Positions 17,863-24,687 of a DNA stretch of 37,532 nucleotides are shown piece after piece; the first letter of the stretch is position 1, and the number at the start of each line of letters is the position of its first letter. The position numbers and the translations under genes are program-made. This stretch comes from a virus, in IMG/VR virus record IMGVR_UViG_3300028025_001340, positions 1 to 37,532 of that record. One strand, given 5' to 3'. The notes beneath the pieces are model-generated. The model was not told where the DNA came from. It did no database searches and saw nothing but the letters and a program-made list of their open reading frames with translations.

Positions 17863-18863
17863 TGCCTACTATTATTTCTGGAACTGATGGCGTAACTTTC
17901 CCTGCTGGTGGCGTAGGCAATCCTGCAGGTGCAGTCGTTGGCACTACAGATACTCAGTCAGTATCTAATAAAACGCTCGCAGCAGGTACTTTGGTAGGAG
18001 CTGGTACTTCTACCTTAGTTCCTATAGATTTCGCTTCTGGCACACTTGTAACGACTCCTATAGCGGGTGCTTTTGAGTATGACGGATTAGCTCCTTACTT
18101 TACTCCTGTAGCTTTACAGCGTGGAGTTATGCCATCAGGTCAATTATATAGATTGAATACTGCTGATCCTGTTAGTTTAAGTTTAGCGTCTATTCTTCAA
18201 CCTGTATTTAATGCTGCGACATCTACCGCATCTTCAATATCAACTACTGTTTTAACGGTAGGTGGTACGGTAACTGGAACATTTGGAGTAGGTCAGGTTA
18301 TATCTGGAACTGGAATTGCTTCAGGAACTAGAATAATTTCTTTAGGAACTGGAACTGGTGGGGCAGGTACTTATAATCTTAATAACTCTCAAACAGTATC
18401 AAGTACAGCAATACATTCAGCCAGAGGCGTAAATTTATCTGCATCTACAGTTTATGCGTTTGAAGCAATTTATATGCTTAATAGAACTGCTGGTGCGGCT
18501 TCTAGTCATTCTATTGCTTTAGGTTTTGGTGGTACTGCAACAATTAATAATATTGCTTATTTTGTTACTAGTGGAGCAAGTGCTTCTGGTTTTAATCAAG
18601 TTACAAATAACACAAACTTTACTACTGGTGCTATTACTCAAACTACTGCTACTACTGTTAGTCCTAACTATACAGGTAATGTTTATGAGCCAATTCAGAT
18701 ACGAGGGACTGTATCTATTAATGCGGCTGGTAGTTTTGTTCCTTTGCAGCAAACAAGTTCAGCTCCTGGAACTAATGGATATTCAAGTGCAATAGGAACA
18801 TATTTTTACATTTATCCAATTGGTGCTTCTGGTTCTAATCTTTCAATAGGTAACTGGGTATAA
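17862..18863 (+). CDS. Tail fibre-like protein
   Basis: A 333-residue protein. The N-terminus ([17 protein letters not shown], then TDTQSVSNKTLAAG) is a common fibre start. Residues about 120-185 hold a widespread Gly/Thr module (VGQVISGTGIASGTRI, then GTGGAGTYNLNNSQTVSS). The remainder is beta-rich with an aromatic C-terminus. It is the last gene of the fibre region and probably forms the distal, host-facing fibre. Confidence 0.7.
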   Translation: MPTIISGTDGVTFPAGGVGNPAGAVVGTTDTQSVSNKTLAAGTLVGAGTSTLVPIDFASGTLVTTPIAGAFEYDGLAPYFTPVALQRGVMPSGQLYRLNTADPVSLSLASILQPVFNAATSTASSISTTVLTVGGTVTGTFGVGQVISGTGIASGTRIISLGTGTGGAGTYNLNNSQTVSSTAIHSARGVNLSASTVYAFEAIYMLNRTAGAASSHSIALGFGGTATINNIAYFVTSGASASGFNQVTNNTNFTTGAITQTTATTVSPNYTGNVYEPIQIRGTVSINAAGSFVPLQQTSSAPGTNGYSSAIGTYFYIYPIGASGSNLSIGNWV

Positions 18864-18865
18864 TC

Positions 18866-19051
18866 ATGTCTGACATTAACTTATCTGACGCTCAAATAGA
18901 AGCTATAGCTGAACGTGCTGCTGAGGTAGCATTTAAGAAGATTTACGAGGAAGTCGGTAAGTCTGTCGTTAAGAAGATATTCTGGATAGTTGGTGCAGGT
19001 GCATTATTCCTATTAATGTGGTTAGGCTCTAACGGTCAGATTCCAAAATGA
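18866..19051 (+). CDS. Small single-pass membrane protein
   Basis: A 61-residue protein: an amphipathic helix (SDAQIEAIAERAAEVAFKKIY) followed by one membrane segment (IFWIVGAGALFLLMWL, about residues 38-53). It starts 2 bases after the fibre gene and overlaps the next start by 4 bases. First gene of the lysis region, so it could be a pinholin-like or antiholin-like regulator, but it has no diagnostic feature. Confidence 0.6.
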   Translation: MSDINLSDAQIEAIAERAAEVAFKKIYEEVGKSVVKKIFWIVGAGALFLLMWLGSNGQIPK

Positions 19052-19569
19052 TTGAAGTAGCGGTAGCCTTTGCTGCTGCGGAGGCTGCTGTTGCTGGAGT
19101 CAAGAGAGCCATCGCACTAGGAAAAGAGATACAAGAGTGTTATCACGACATCTCTACGTTCTTTGAGAAACAAGCCGAAATTAAGTCTGTTGCTGTTGTT
19201 GATACGGTAGCTAAGAAGAATCCTAATATAACGCTATCGCAAGCCACTAAGCAAGCACTAGACGCTACCTTTGCATCACGTAAGCTATATCGGCTAGAAG
19301 TCGAGCTACGTGAAATGCTTATCTACAATAACTCAGGTGAGACAGGTCTATATGAGGAGATGTGCGCTCGTAGAGATGCTATTGTAGCTGCTGCTAAAGA
19401 AGAAGCTGAGGAAGAAGCTCGTATAGAGCGTATGAGGCTCAGAGAGATCGCTAGAAGGCGTGCTGAGAGGATTCAGTTAATTCAGAACATTATTGCTGCT
19501 ATCGTTGGCACTGCTTGCGCTACGGCAATTATTTATTTTATTTGGAGTATGTTTCACTGGAGGGAATGA
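19048..19569 (+). CDS. Coiled-coil protein with C-terminal membrane anchor
   Basis: A 173-residue protein with a helical N-terminal region, a long Glu/Arg coiled coil (about residues 110-145, with EEAEEEARIERMRL), and a C-terminal membrane segment (IIAAIVGTACATAIIYFIW). The stop overlaps an ATG at 19566, the old start of the holin gene. It may be a membrane-anchored partner in lysis or in DNA entry. No family recognised. Confidence 0.6.
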   Translation: MIEVAVAFAAAEAAVAGVKRAIALGKEIQECYHDISTFFEKQAEIKSVAVVDTVAKKNPNITLSQATKQALDATFASRKLYRLEVELREMLIYNNSGETGLYEEMCARRDAIVAAAKEEAEEEARIERMRLREIARRRAERIQLIQNIIAAIVGTACATAIIYFIWSMFHWRE

Positions 19570-19622
19570 TGATTGGACTAGACGCAATTTTAAATATCGG
19601 TGGAAAGTTAATTGATAAGTTA
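19566..19622 (+). pseudogene. Remnant of an original holin start, cut by the endonuclease insertion
   Basis: From ATG 19566 (ATGA overlap with the upstream stop) or 19569 the frame reads MIGLDAILNIGGKLIDKL, then runs into antisense endonuclease sequence. GGKLIDKL matches ASKLIDKI near the start of the intact holin at 20067, whose next residues are LPDPEQ. So an ancestral gene starting MIGLDAIL and continuing into PDPEQ was probably split here. The long open frame beyond 19622 is only the antisense shadow of the endonuclease gene. Confidence 0.55.
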
Positions 19623-20075
19623 ACTTTGCAATGCTTGCTCTGGCGTTTTTCCTGCTCTCAATCTAAGATAAACAGTGTAATAGGACAAACCAGTTTTTTC
19701 ACACCATTCAGATATAGTCAAAGTCTCTCCAAAAGCGGTAATAAAACGTGTGTTTCGTCTATTTTTAGCTTGATCTTTTCTATTAGCCCATTTGCAATTT
19801 TCAGGGTTATATCCCTTATTGTTATCAATACGCTCAATGCAAAGATTATCTGGTCTTTCTCCCATATCGCTCAAAAAATTAGCAAAGTCAAGCCAACTGT
19901 CACAAATTGTTATGCCTCTGCCTCCGTAATTTTTGTAAGCCTTGCATTTTGGACTCGTACATCTTTTTTTAATTCCTTCCCATATTTGATACGTAGAGGA
20001 TCGTTTTCCTCGCAAAGCGTGTCCATGTGAAAAACTTGGGTTTTTAGAACCAGAAAGGTCTTTAATATGCTTCAA
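19620..20075 (-). CDS. HNH-type homing endonuclease, antisense in the holin locus
   Basis: A 151-residue protein on the minus strand, alone among plus-strand lysis genes. It carries a pattern of free-standing phage endonucleases: YQIWEGIKKRCTSP, YKNYGGRGITICDSW, MGERPDN, ERIDNNKGYNPENCKWA and a C-terminal helix-turn-helix (about 115-150, EWCEKTGLSYYTVYLRL) for DNA recognition. No ATG fits; TTG at 20075 has gggag 7 bases upstream. Its first 9 bases overlap the holin start, and its stop lies at the edge of the holin remnant. Likely a selfish homing gene that cuts uninterrupted holin loci. Confidence 0.8.
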   Translation of the reverse strand: MKHIKDLSGSKNPSFSHGHALRGKRSSTYQIWEGIKKRCTSPKCKAYKNYGGRGITICDSWLDFANFLSDMGERPDNLCIERIDNNKGYNPENCKWANRKDQAKNRRNTRFITAFGETLTISEWCEKTGLSYYTVYLRLRAGKTPEQALQS

Positions 20076-20465
20076 GCACTTCTCCCATTTGCATCAAAAT
20101 TGATAGATAAAATTCTACCTGATCCAGAGCAAAAAGCAAAGGCTCAATTAGAGTTAGCAAAATTAGCTCAAGACGGTGAATTAGCTAAGATGGCTAATGA
20201 CTCCAAGATGTACGAGGTTGAGCAGACTAATCTGACTCAGCGTATGCAAGCTGACATGGCTAGTGATTCTTGGTTATCTAAGAATATTCGTCCATTAACG
20301 CTAATCTACATACTTGTTGCTTATTTGATATTAGCTATCCTTGATGCTGCTTTAGTTGATATAGCTGACTCATTTGTTGAGCTACTTGGTCAATGGGGTA
20401 TGTTGGTGATGTCGTTCTATTTCGGTGGTCGCACACTTGAAAAGATTATGGATATGAAGAAATGA
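20067..20465 (+). CDS. Holin, three membrane-segment type
   Basis: A 132-residue protein. A charged N-terminal half (KLIDKILPDPEQKAKAQLEL, then GELAKM) precedes membrane segments in the last ~55 residues (LTLIYILVAYLILAIL, then WGMLVMSFYFGG), matching phage holins of the 3-TM family. It opens the inner membrane so the endolysin reaches the wall. Its first codons overlap the antisense endonuclease gene, so the present start differs from the old one at 19566. The stop overlaps the endolysin start (ATGA). Confidence 0.8.
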   Translation: MLQALLPFASKLIDKILPDPEQKAKAQLELAKLAQDGELAKMANDSKMYEVEQTNLTQRMQADMASDSWLSKNIRPLTLIYILVAYLILAILDAALVDIADSFVELLGQWGMLVMSFYFGGRTLEKIMDMKK

Positions 20466-20926
20466 AGCTATCAGAAAACTTTAGCCTACAAGAATTAACT
20501 AAGAGCGAGACTGCTTTACGCTTTGGCATGAAGAATGAGCCAACTGAAGCAGATATACAGAATCTAAAGACATTATGCGAGAAGGTACTACAGCCTATTC
20601 GTGATAACTTCAAAACTGGCGTTAAGGTGAATTCAGGCTATCGTCATCCAGAGGTTAACGCTAAGGTCGGAGGATCGAAGTCCTCTGATCATTGCAAAGG
20701 ACAGGCTTCAGATATAGAGATACCTGGTATTCCTAACGCTGATCTAGCGCAGTGGATTTCGGATAACCTAAGTTATACGCAGTTAATATTAGAGTTTTAT
20801 ACTCCTGGCGTTCCTGATTCCGGCTGGGTTCACGTATCTTACGATGCTAAGAATCTAAAAAAGCAAAATTTAACCGCAACTTCTAAGAACGGAAAGACTA
20901 TTTATTCAAATGGATTAATAGCTTAG
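20462..20926 (+). CDS. Endolysin, M15 peptidase
   Basis: A 154-residue zinc peptidase that cuts peptide bonds in peptidoglycan. Family M15 motifs are complete: SGYRHPEVN, SSDHCKGQASDI with His77 and Asp84 as zinc ligands, LILEF with Glu111 as probable catalytic base, and GWVHVS with His124 as third ligand. There is no signal peptide, so export depends on the holin just upstream. A lone catalytic domain of this length is typical for phages of Gram-negative hosts. Confidence 0.92.
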   Translation: MKLSENFSLQELTKSETALRFGMKNEPTEADIQNLKTLCEKVLQPIRDNFKTGVKVNSGYRHPEVNAKVGGSKSSDHCKGQASDIEIPGIPNADLAQWISDNLSYTQLILEFYTPGVPDSGWVHVSYDAKNLKKQNLTATSKNGKTIYSNGLIA

Positions 20927-20935
20927 GGGACATTT

Positions 20936-21142
20936 ATGAAGTGGATTGTTATATTTTTTATGTTTAGTGTTGCAACCGCAGCAACTTTAGATAATAATGG
21001 CAATCTGTTGTTATCCAAGCAAGAAGTAGAAAATACTCGTGAGCTTTTTAATGAACTCAACAGAGTTATTCAGTACCAAGATCATCGTATTGAAGAACTA
21101 GAAAAGGCTGTACAAGATGTCGAAAAAAGGAAGTGCCTCTAA
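20936..21142 (+). CDS. Spanin-like membrane coiled-coil protein
   Basis: A 68-residue protein with an N-terminal hydrophobic segment (IVIFFMFSVATAATL) and a charged coiled coil (LLSKQEVENTRELFNELNRV and onward). A gene with one N-terminal membrane or signal segment and a periplasmic coil directly after the endolysin fits an inner-membrane spanin of the Rz type. No lipobox partner is clear. The next gene starts within its last codons in another frame. Confidence 0.6.
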   Translation: MKWIVIFFMFSVATAATLDNNGNLLLSKQEVENTRELFNELNRVIQYQDHRIEELEKAVQDVEKRKCL

Positions 21143-21332
21143 GATTCCTGATGATTGTATGCCGATGTGCCGAACTTGTGCCTTCTTTAAGCCAGATAAA
21201 GAAGCAAGTTTAGGCGAATGTCACCGATTCCCCCCTACTGTGCTACCTGAAGATAATGGTGGCGTTTCTTTTTCCTTTGCACTAACCGCCTCTGATGAGT
21301 GGTGCGGAGAATATATACGGAGAGTAAACTAA
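21117..21332 (+). CDS. Small zinc-binding-like protein
   Basis: A 71-residue protein with four Cys and one His spaced like a metal site (Cys14, Cys18, Cys21, Cys35-His36: CMPMCRTCAFF, then GECHRFPP). It overlaps the spanin-like gene by 26 bases in a different frame, and its stop overlaps the next ATG (TAATG). Similar small Cys proteins occur in many phages; function unknown. Confidence 0.6.
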   Translation: MSKKGSASKIPDDCMPMCRTCAFFKPDKEASLGECHRFPPTVLPEDNGGVSFSFALTASDEWCGEYIRRVN

Positions 21333-22294
21333 TGCCAGCTAAATTATGTAGTGATGACGAGTTTATATCTATATGGAATAAAAATCCATCAGTAGCAGAA
21401 GTGGCAAAGATTTTAGGTTGCCACATAAGATCAGTTAATTTAAGAAGAAGAAGTATAGAAAATAGGCTTGGAGTAATATTAAAAGCTACCGATAAACGTA
21501 GTCCAGATTTTAAAGTAACGCTACCAGCAAATGGAGTTAGAACTTTAGTTGATATGCCTGATGGCTGCATTATTGTAGGGTCTGATTGTCATTACTGGCC
21601 TGACGATATATCAACTGGTCACAGGGCATTTGTCCATGTTGTAGATATGCTAAAGCCTAATATCGTTGTGATGGCGGGGGACGTATTCGATGGTGCTAGT
21701 ATTAGCAGACATCCATCATCAGGCTACGAGGTACTGCCAAACGTCAAACAAGAACTAGATGCCTGTCAAGATAGGTTAGCAGAGATTGAGGCTGTAGCTG
21801 GTAACGCAAAACTACTGTGGACGTGGGGAAATCACGATATAAGATTCTCGGCTAGGATCTCTAACCAAGTTGGTGATGCCTATAAAGACGTTGTAGGATT
21901 TAATCTGCCAGATCACTTTCCTCGCTGGAAATTTTCTACATCAATTGTTGTAAACAATAATACACAGATCAAGCATCGCAACTACAACGGAATTCACGCA
22001 GCATATAACGCAACCTTGAAGTCAGGTATGTCAACTGTGAACGGGCATCTTCACTCCCCAAAAATCTTCCCCTGGTCAGACCTGACAGGCACGAGATACG
22101 GGGTCGATTGCGGTTCATTAGCTAATGTTTGGGGACAACAATTTGCTTATACGGAAGATGGTACACGCAACCATCGCTCTGCTTTTGCTATCCTTACTTA
22201 CTATAATGGAAAGCTAATGCCACCAGAATTGTGTGAAGTTATTGACGAAGAAGCAGGACTTGCGTTCTTTAGAGGGCAAGTGATTAAGGTTTAA
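21332..22294 (+). CDS. Calcineurin-like metallophosphoesterase with N-terminal HTH
   Basis: A 320-residue protein starting at ATG 21332, which has ggagag 6 bases upstream and overlaps the previous stop. Residues 8-45 look like a helix-turn-helix (VAEVAKILGCHIRSVNLRRR). The rest is a two-metal phosphoesterase with all core motifs: DCH (85-87), GDVFD (116-120), GNHD (166-169) and GHLH (238-241). It should hydrolyse a phosphoester, perhaps nucleic acid or nucleotide. The HTH hints at DNA binding. It ends back to back with the leftward operon. Confidence 0.85.
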   Translation: MPAKLCSDDEFISIWNKNPSVAEVAKILGCHIRSVNLRRRSIENRLGVILKATDKRSPDFKVTLPANGVRTLVDMPDGCIIVGSDCHYWPDDISTGHRAFVHVVDMLKPNIVVMAGDVFDGASISRHPSSGYEVLPNVKQELDACQDRLAEIEAVAGNAKLLWTWGNHDIRFSARISNQVGDAYKDVVGFNLPDHFPRWKFSTSIVVNNNTQIKHRNYNGIHAAYNATLKSGMSTVNGHLHSPKIFPWSDLTGTRYGVDCGSLANVWGQQFAYTEDGTRNHRSAFAILTYYNGKLMPPELCEVIDEEAGLAFFRGQVIKV

Positions 22295-22498
22295 TTACTT
22301 TCCACAAGCTCTCTTTCTAGCTGCTTCCAGATCAGACTGAAACCACCATTTAATACACAGGTTATCAACTTGTCTCGTATTTAACGAGTGCATACCGTCC
22401 TGATAACCACGTTCGTATTCACGCTCTAGCTTGTCCTGTATGGCTAACGTAATGCCTAACAGCATTAGGCTAACTCCTAGTAGAAATAGAATTCTCAT
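22295..22498 (-). CDS. Small membrane-anchored protein
   Basis: A 67-residue leftward protein with an N-terminal membrane segment (ILFLLGVSLMLLGITLAI) and a charged tail with RGYQDGMHS. It starts within the stop of the HTH gene (ATGA) and is the last gene of the leftward operon. It could modify the host membrane early in infection, for example in superinfection exclusion; that is a guess. Confidence 0.55.
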   Translation of the reverse strand: MRILFLLGVSLMLLGITLAIQDKLEREYERGYQDGMHSLNTRQVDNLCIKWWFQSDLEAARKRACGK

Positions 22499-22686
22499 AG
22501 TAATTTCTTTATATCCTTAATTGTCATTCCAAACGTCTCGTGGATAGCAATAATCATATCTGCGCTAACTGGATACTTTCCTGTACGAATCTTAGATAAC
22601 GTAGGTGTGCTAAATCCTAGTTTTATTGCAAGCTGACGGTCATTTTTAACGTCATAAGTCTTTTGTAAATAATCTAACAGTTTCAT
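22495..22686 (-). CDS. Cro/C1-type HTH regulator
   Basis: A 63-residue DNA-binding protein that is almost only a helix-turn-helix: NDRQLAIKLGFSTPTLSKIRTGKYPVSADMI. The start is taken at ATG 22686 because aaagga precedes it; an in-frame start at 22713 lacks a ribosome site. There is no oligomerisation domain, so it is more like Cro than a full CI repressor. It probably controls the divergent early promoters near 24221-24300. No integrase accompanies it. Confidence 0.8.
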   Translation of the reverse strand: MKLLDYLQKTYDVKNDRQLAIKLGFSTPTLSKIRTGKYPVSADMIIAIHETFGMTIKDIKKLL

Positions 22687-22703
22687 TGTTTTCCTTTGTA
22701 AGT

Positions 22704-22777
22704 GCAGGGTCACTACCGAGAGTGTTCCGAAGGAGACGAATAGCCCCTGCTGCCGATGTTATAAAGCCACTATCGGC
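22704..22777. other. Inverted-repeat cluster between SSB-like and HTH genes
   Basis: The 102-base gap 22687-22788 holds no gene but is rich in inverted repeats: gcaggg (22704-22709) with ccctgc (22745-22750), inside it cact with agtg (22711-22724), and next to it gccgat (22752-22757) with atcggc (22772-22777). In the leftward transcript this could fold into two adjacent hairpins ahead of the regulator gene. It may act as attenuator, RNA stabiliser or operator. There is no T-run on either side. Confidence 0.4.
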
Positions 22778-22788
22778 TTGGCTATACA

Positions 22789-23034
22789 TCAGAACGGAAT
22801 AGAATCTAAATTATCATCAATAAACTTCTCAGCTTTTGGCTTTGCTTGTTCGTCTTTTAACTTAAACGAGCAGCTCATAAACTTGCCTGACTTGCCTTCT
22901 TTTAACCAAGCACTAACCCAGATCGCATTGCCGTCTGCGTCCTTGCCGTCTCCACGATAATCGGGGTGTTTGTCTGATTCTTTCTTGTCATTTTTAAACA
23001 GGGAAAATGTACCTGGTTTCGCTTCATATGCCAT
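22789..23034 (-). CDS. SSB-like single-stranded DNA-binding protein
   Basis: An 81-residue protein with a short beta-barrel-like sequence (GTFSLFKNDKKESDKHPDY, then AIWVSAWLKEGKSGKFMSCS) and an acidic end DDNLDSIPF. The final IPF with preceding Asp residues copies the tail by which bacterial SSB recruits partner proteins. It directly follows the ERF annealing protein gene, the usual setting for a phage SSB. Shorter than typical SSB, so the fold call is tentative. Confidence 0.65.
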   Translation of the reverse strand: MAYEAKPGTFSLFKNDKKESDKHPDYRGDGKDADGNAIWVSAWLKEGKSGKFMSCSFKLKDEQAKPKAEKFIDDNLDSIPF

Positions 23035-23038
23035 TTAT

Positions 23039-23680
23039 TTATCCTTTAGCTTCTTGATTCATTGTTTTTAATGTACTGCGACATTTACTGCTTAATTGCC
23101 CCCATACTGCCGTTGATGCATCAGCGTCATAAGTAGTCTTATCTCGTAAATCCCATGCTTCAAACGCAGCCCATTCATTACCTGCATCGAACTGTGCCTG
23201 AATATGACTCGATAACTTGTCCACTAAGGCTGCTAAACGAGCGTCTAAGGCATCTTTTGCACCATCTGTAGCGGATATAGTGGCTTTCTTTTCCTTTAGC
23301 GGTTCAGACGAATCTACCGAGTCATGTTCGCTGACAGCAAGCGCAAGGCAAAGTAGGTATCTCGAAATATAGGTCAAGCTACCACCTAGATTTTGGACTG
23401 GCTGACATCCTTTTAATACGGCTGATTCCATAGGACAGCAGAACTTAATTGAGCTGCCTGTATCTACATCTATCACAAACATATTTGCCATATCTCGATC
23501 AAACTGCAACGAGTAGCAAAGTCCGTAGATGTCAAATAACGTGTTAACAGCTGGCAAGAAGTCGCCTAGCTCAAAGTAACGGTATCCGGCAAACTTATTG
23601 TGTCCTGATTTCTTCAATTCCATGTTCTGCAACTCTACACGGCACTTCTGTAACTTAGCGTAAACTTTAAAATCTTCCAT
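23039..23680 (-). CDS. ERF-family single-strand annealing protein
   Basis: A 213-residue recombination protein that should anneal complementary single strands, helping circularisation and recombination. The ERF pattern is clear: KKSGHNKFAGYRYFELGDFL, then VLKGCQPVQNLGGSLTYISRYLL and ALAVSEHDSVDSS. The C-terminal ~80 residues are a variable domain. aggag lies 9 bases upstream of the start. It pairs with the SSB-like gene downstream. Confidence 0.85.
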   Translation of the reverse strand: MEDFKVYAKLQKCRVELQNMELKKSGHNKFAGYRYFELGDFLPAVNTLFDIYGLCYSLQFDRDMANMFVIDVDTGSSIKFCCPMESAVLKGCQPVQNLGGSLTYISRYLLCLALAVSEHDSVDSSEPLKEKKATISATDGAKDALDARLAALVDKLSSHIQAQFDAGNEWAAFEAWDLRDKTTYDADASTAVWGQLSSKCRSTLKTMNQEAKG

Positions 23681-23696
23681 TTATTTATCTCCTGAA

Positions 23697-23780
23697 TTAA
23701 TCAAAACTTGAACACACTACCCACAACGCTAAAAGGATTCCAATTATAACTACTTGATGCTCATCTAACCATTTAATCAT
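23697..23780 (-). CDS. 27-residue membrane microprotein
   Basis: A very short leftward gene: ATG at 23780, TAA ending at 23697. The peptide MIKWLDEHQ is followed by one membrane segment (VVIIGILLALWVVCSSF). Its start overlaps the upstream stop as ATGA, the same coupling used by real genes of this operon, which is the main support. Function unknown. Confidence 0.5.
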   Translation of the reverse strand: MIKWLDEHQVVIIGILLALWVVCSSFD

Positions 23781-23956
23781 TCTTCATTCTCCATTTCGTT
23801 AACCATCCAATGTATTTCTTTCGGTGGTAATGCTAATGCTCTGTAAGCCATCATAAGCACTTCATGTTCGCTAGGTGATAATTCTCTACGCTCAAACTTA
23901 TCTACCATTAGGCGCAGAACATAAGTCATTTCTGCCATCATCCATTTGTCTATCAT
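23777..23956 (-). CDS. Small hypothetical protein
   Basis: A 59-residue leftward protein. The start at 23956 is chosen because it overlaps the upstream stop (ATGA) and has ggag 7 bases before it; an in-frame ATG at 23971 is badly spaced. It is helical and Met-rich (DKWMMAEMTYVLRLMVDKFE). No domain recognised. Early operon member. Confidence 0.55.
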   Translation of the reverse strand: MIDKWMMAEMTYVLRLMVDKFERRELSPSEHEVLMMAYRALALPPKEIHWMVNEMENEE

Positions 23957-24186
23957 GGCCATACTCCACATTTAGATTTGTAATCCATAGCTCTTTCGAA
24001 TTCAGCAATTCTTTCAGAATCCCATAAATCCATATCGTTATCAATACGATCAAGCTCTATCTGCATTTTTTCTTCACACTCATAATCTTCAGCAGGTCTG
24101 CCTAGTAACGTATCGTCTAAGTCGTTAAGGAAATCAATATCTATATTTGGTAGATCAGGCATTTGCTTGTATATTGTTAAGTCCAT
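23953..24186 (-). CDS. Acidic small protein, first gene of leftward operon
   Basis: A 77-residue acidic protein (DLPNIDIDFLNDLDDTLLG, then LDRIDNDMDLWDSERIAEFE). gggag precedes its ATG, and the promoter at 24221-24249 lies 35 bases upstream, so it should be among the first proteins made. It could bind a host protein or mimic nucleic acid, but no family is recognised. Confidence 0.6.
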   Translation of the reverse strand: MDLTIYKQMPDLPNIDIDFLNDLDDTLLGRPAEDYECEEKMQIELDRIDNDMDLWDSERIAEFERAMDYKSKCGVWP

Positions 24187-24220
24187 TTATTTCTCCCTCG
24201 TTGTGTTAGTTGATGTACGA

Positions 24221-24249
24221 ATCATAGTTACGTTTGTAAACATGGTCAA
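24221..24249 (-). promoter_or_regulatory. Leftward early sigma70-type promoter
   Basis: On the minus strand TTGACC and TATGAT are separated by exactly 17 bases, near the bacterial consensus. The start codon of the first leftward gene is 35 bases downstream of the -10 box. The spacer contains tgtaaaca, a partly symmetric sequence that could be an operator for the Cro-like protein. Confidence 0.75.
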
Positions 24250-24345
24250 CAACTATTTATTAATAGAAACATGGAAATCAATAGAAATAATTTATAAGAC
24301 GAAACATCAAAAGTATGGCAAGCTATCCGTTCATTGGAGGTGACA
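24250..24345 (+). promoter_or_regulatory. Divergent control region with weak rightward promoter
   Basis: This AT-rich gap between the divergent early operons contains a -10-like TATAAG at 24293-24298 without a good -35 box, and two copies of aatagaaa (24262-24269 and 24280-24287). A strong ribosome site (ggagg, 24336-24340) follows for the first rightward gene. The rightward promoter is probably here and may need an activator; no phage RNA polymerase gene is visible. Confidence 0.35.
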
Positions 24346-24453
24346 ATGATTAAAAAAATACTAATTTGGCTGTATTTGTCGGTAGCGTTAGGGGTATTTT
24401 TTGCTGTAACAATCTTTGGTACAGTAGCAATTTTGCAAACAATCTTTAGATAG
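24346..24453 (+). CDS. 35-residue membrane microprotein
   Basis: A short gene from ATG 24346 to TAG 24453, with the best Shine-Dalgarno of the region (ggagg, 5 bases upstream). After MIKK comes a single membrane segment (ILIWLYLSVALGVFFAVTIF). It is the first rightward early gene. Such phage microproteins often act on the host membrane; the actual role is unknown. Confidence 0.6.
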   Translation: MIKKILIWLYLSVALGVFFAVTIFGTVAILQTIFR

Positions 24454-24462
24454 GAGACTTAA

Positions 24463-24687
24463 ATGAAAGCATTTCCAATATTAGTTGGAAACCCAGATAA
24501 ATCTTTTAGCTGCAATCAAGGCATGGACTTACGTGATTACTTTGCAGCTAAGGCTATGCAAAGTTTTTTGACGATAACACCTGAAGAATGGTATGAAATG
24601 TTTCCTGAGTCAGAATCTATGAAGGTTAATATTCCTAAACTTTCGTATGAATTTGCAGAGGAAATGATGAAAGCGAGGGAGAAATGA
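24463..24687 (+). CDS. Conserved small phage protein
   Basis: A 74-residue protein with the motif GMDLRDYFAAKAMQSFL, which I know from many phages of Proteobacteria without a function. ggag precedes the start; the stop overlaps the next ATG. Likely early. Confidence 0.7.
   Translation: MKAFPILVGNPDKSFSCNQGMDLRDYFAAKAMQSFLTITPEEWYEMFPESESMKVNIPKLSYEFAEEMMKAREK

Noticed and set aside
15214-18863. Diversity-generating retroelement acting on fibre genes
   Set aside because: No reverse transcriptase gene and no template-variable repeat pair were seen.
19515-20030. Long plus-strand reading frame of 171 codons
   Set aside because: It joins the holin remnant to the antisense strand of the endonuclease gene; the endonuclease has clear family motifs, so this frame is a shadow.
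19620-20110. Group I intron carrying the endonuclease in the holin gene
   Set aside because: The insert is about 490 bases and the endonuclease fills 456 of them on the opposite strand. There is no room for an intron core, so a free-standing endonuclease insertion is more likely.
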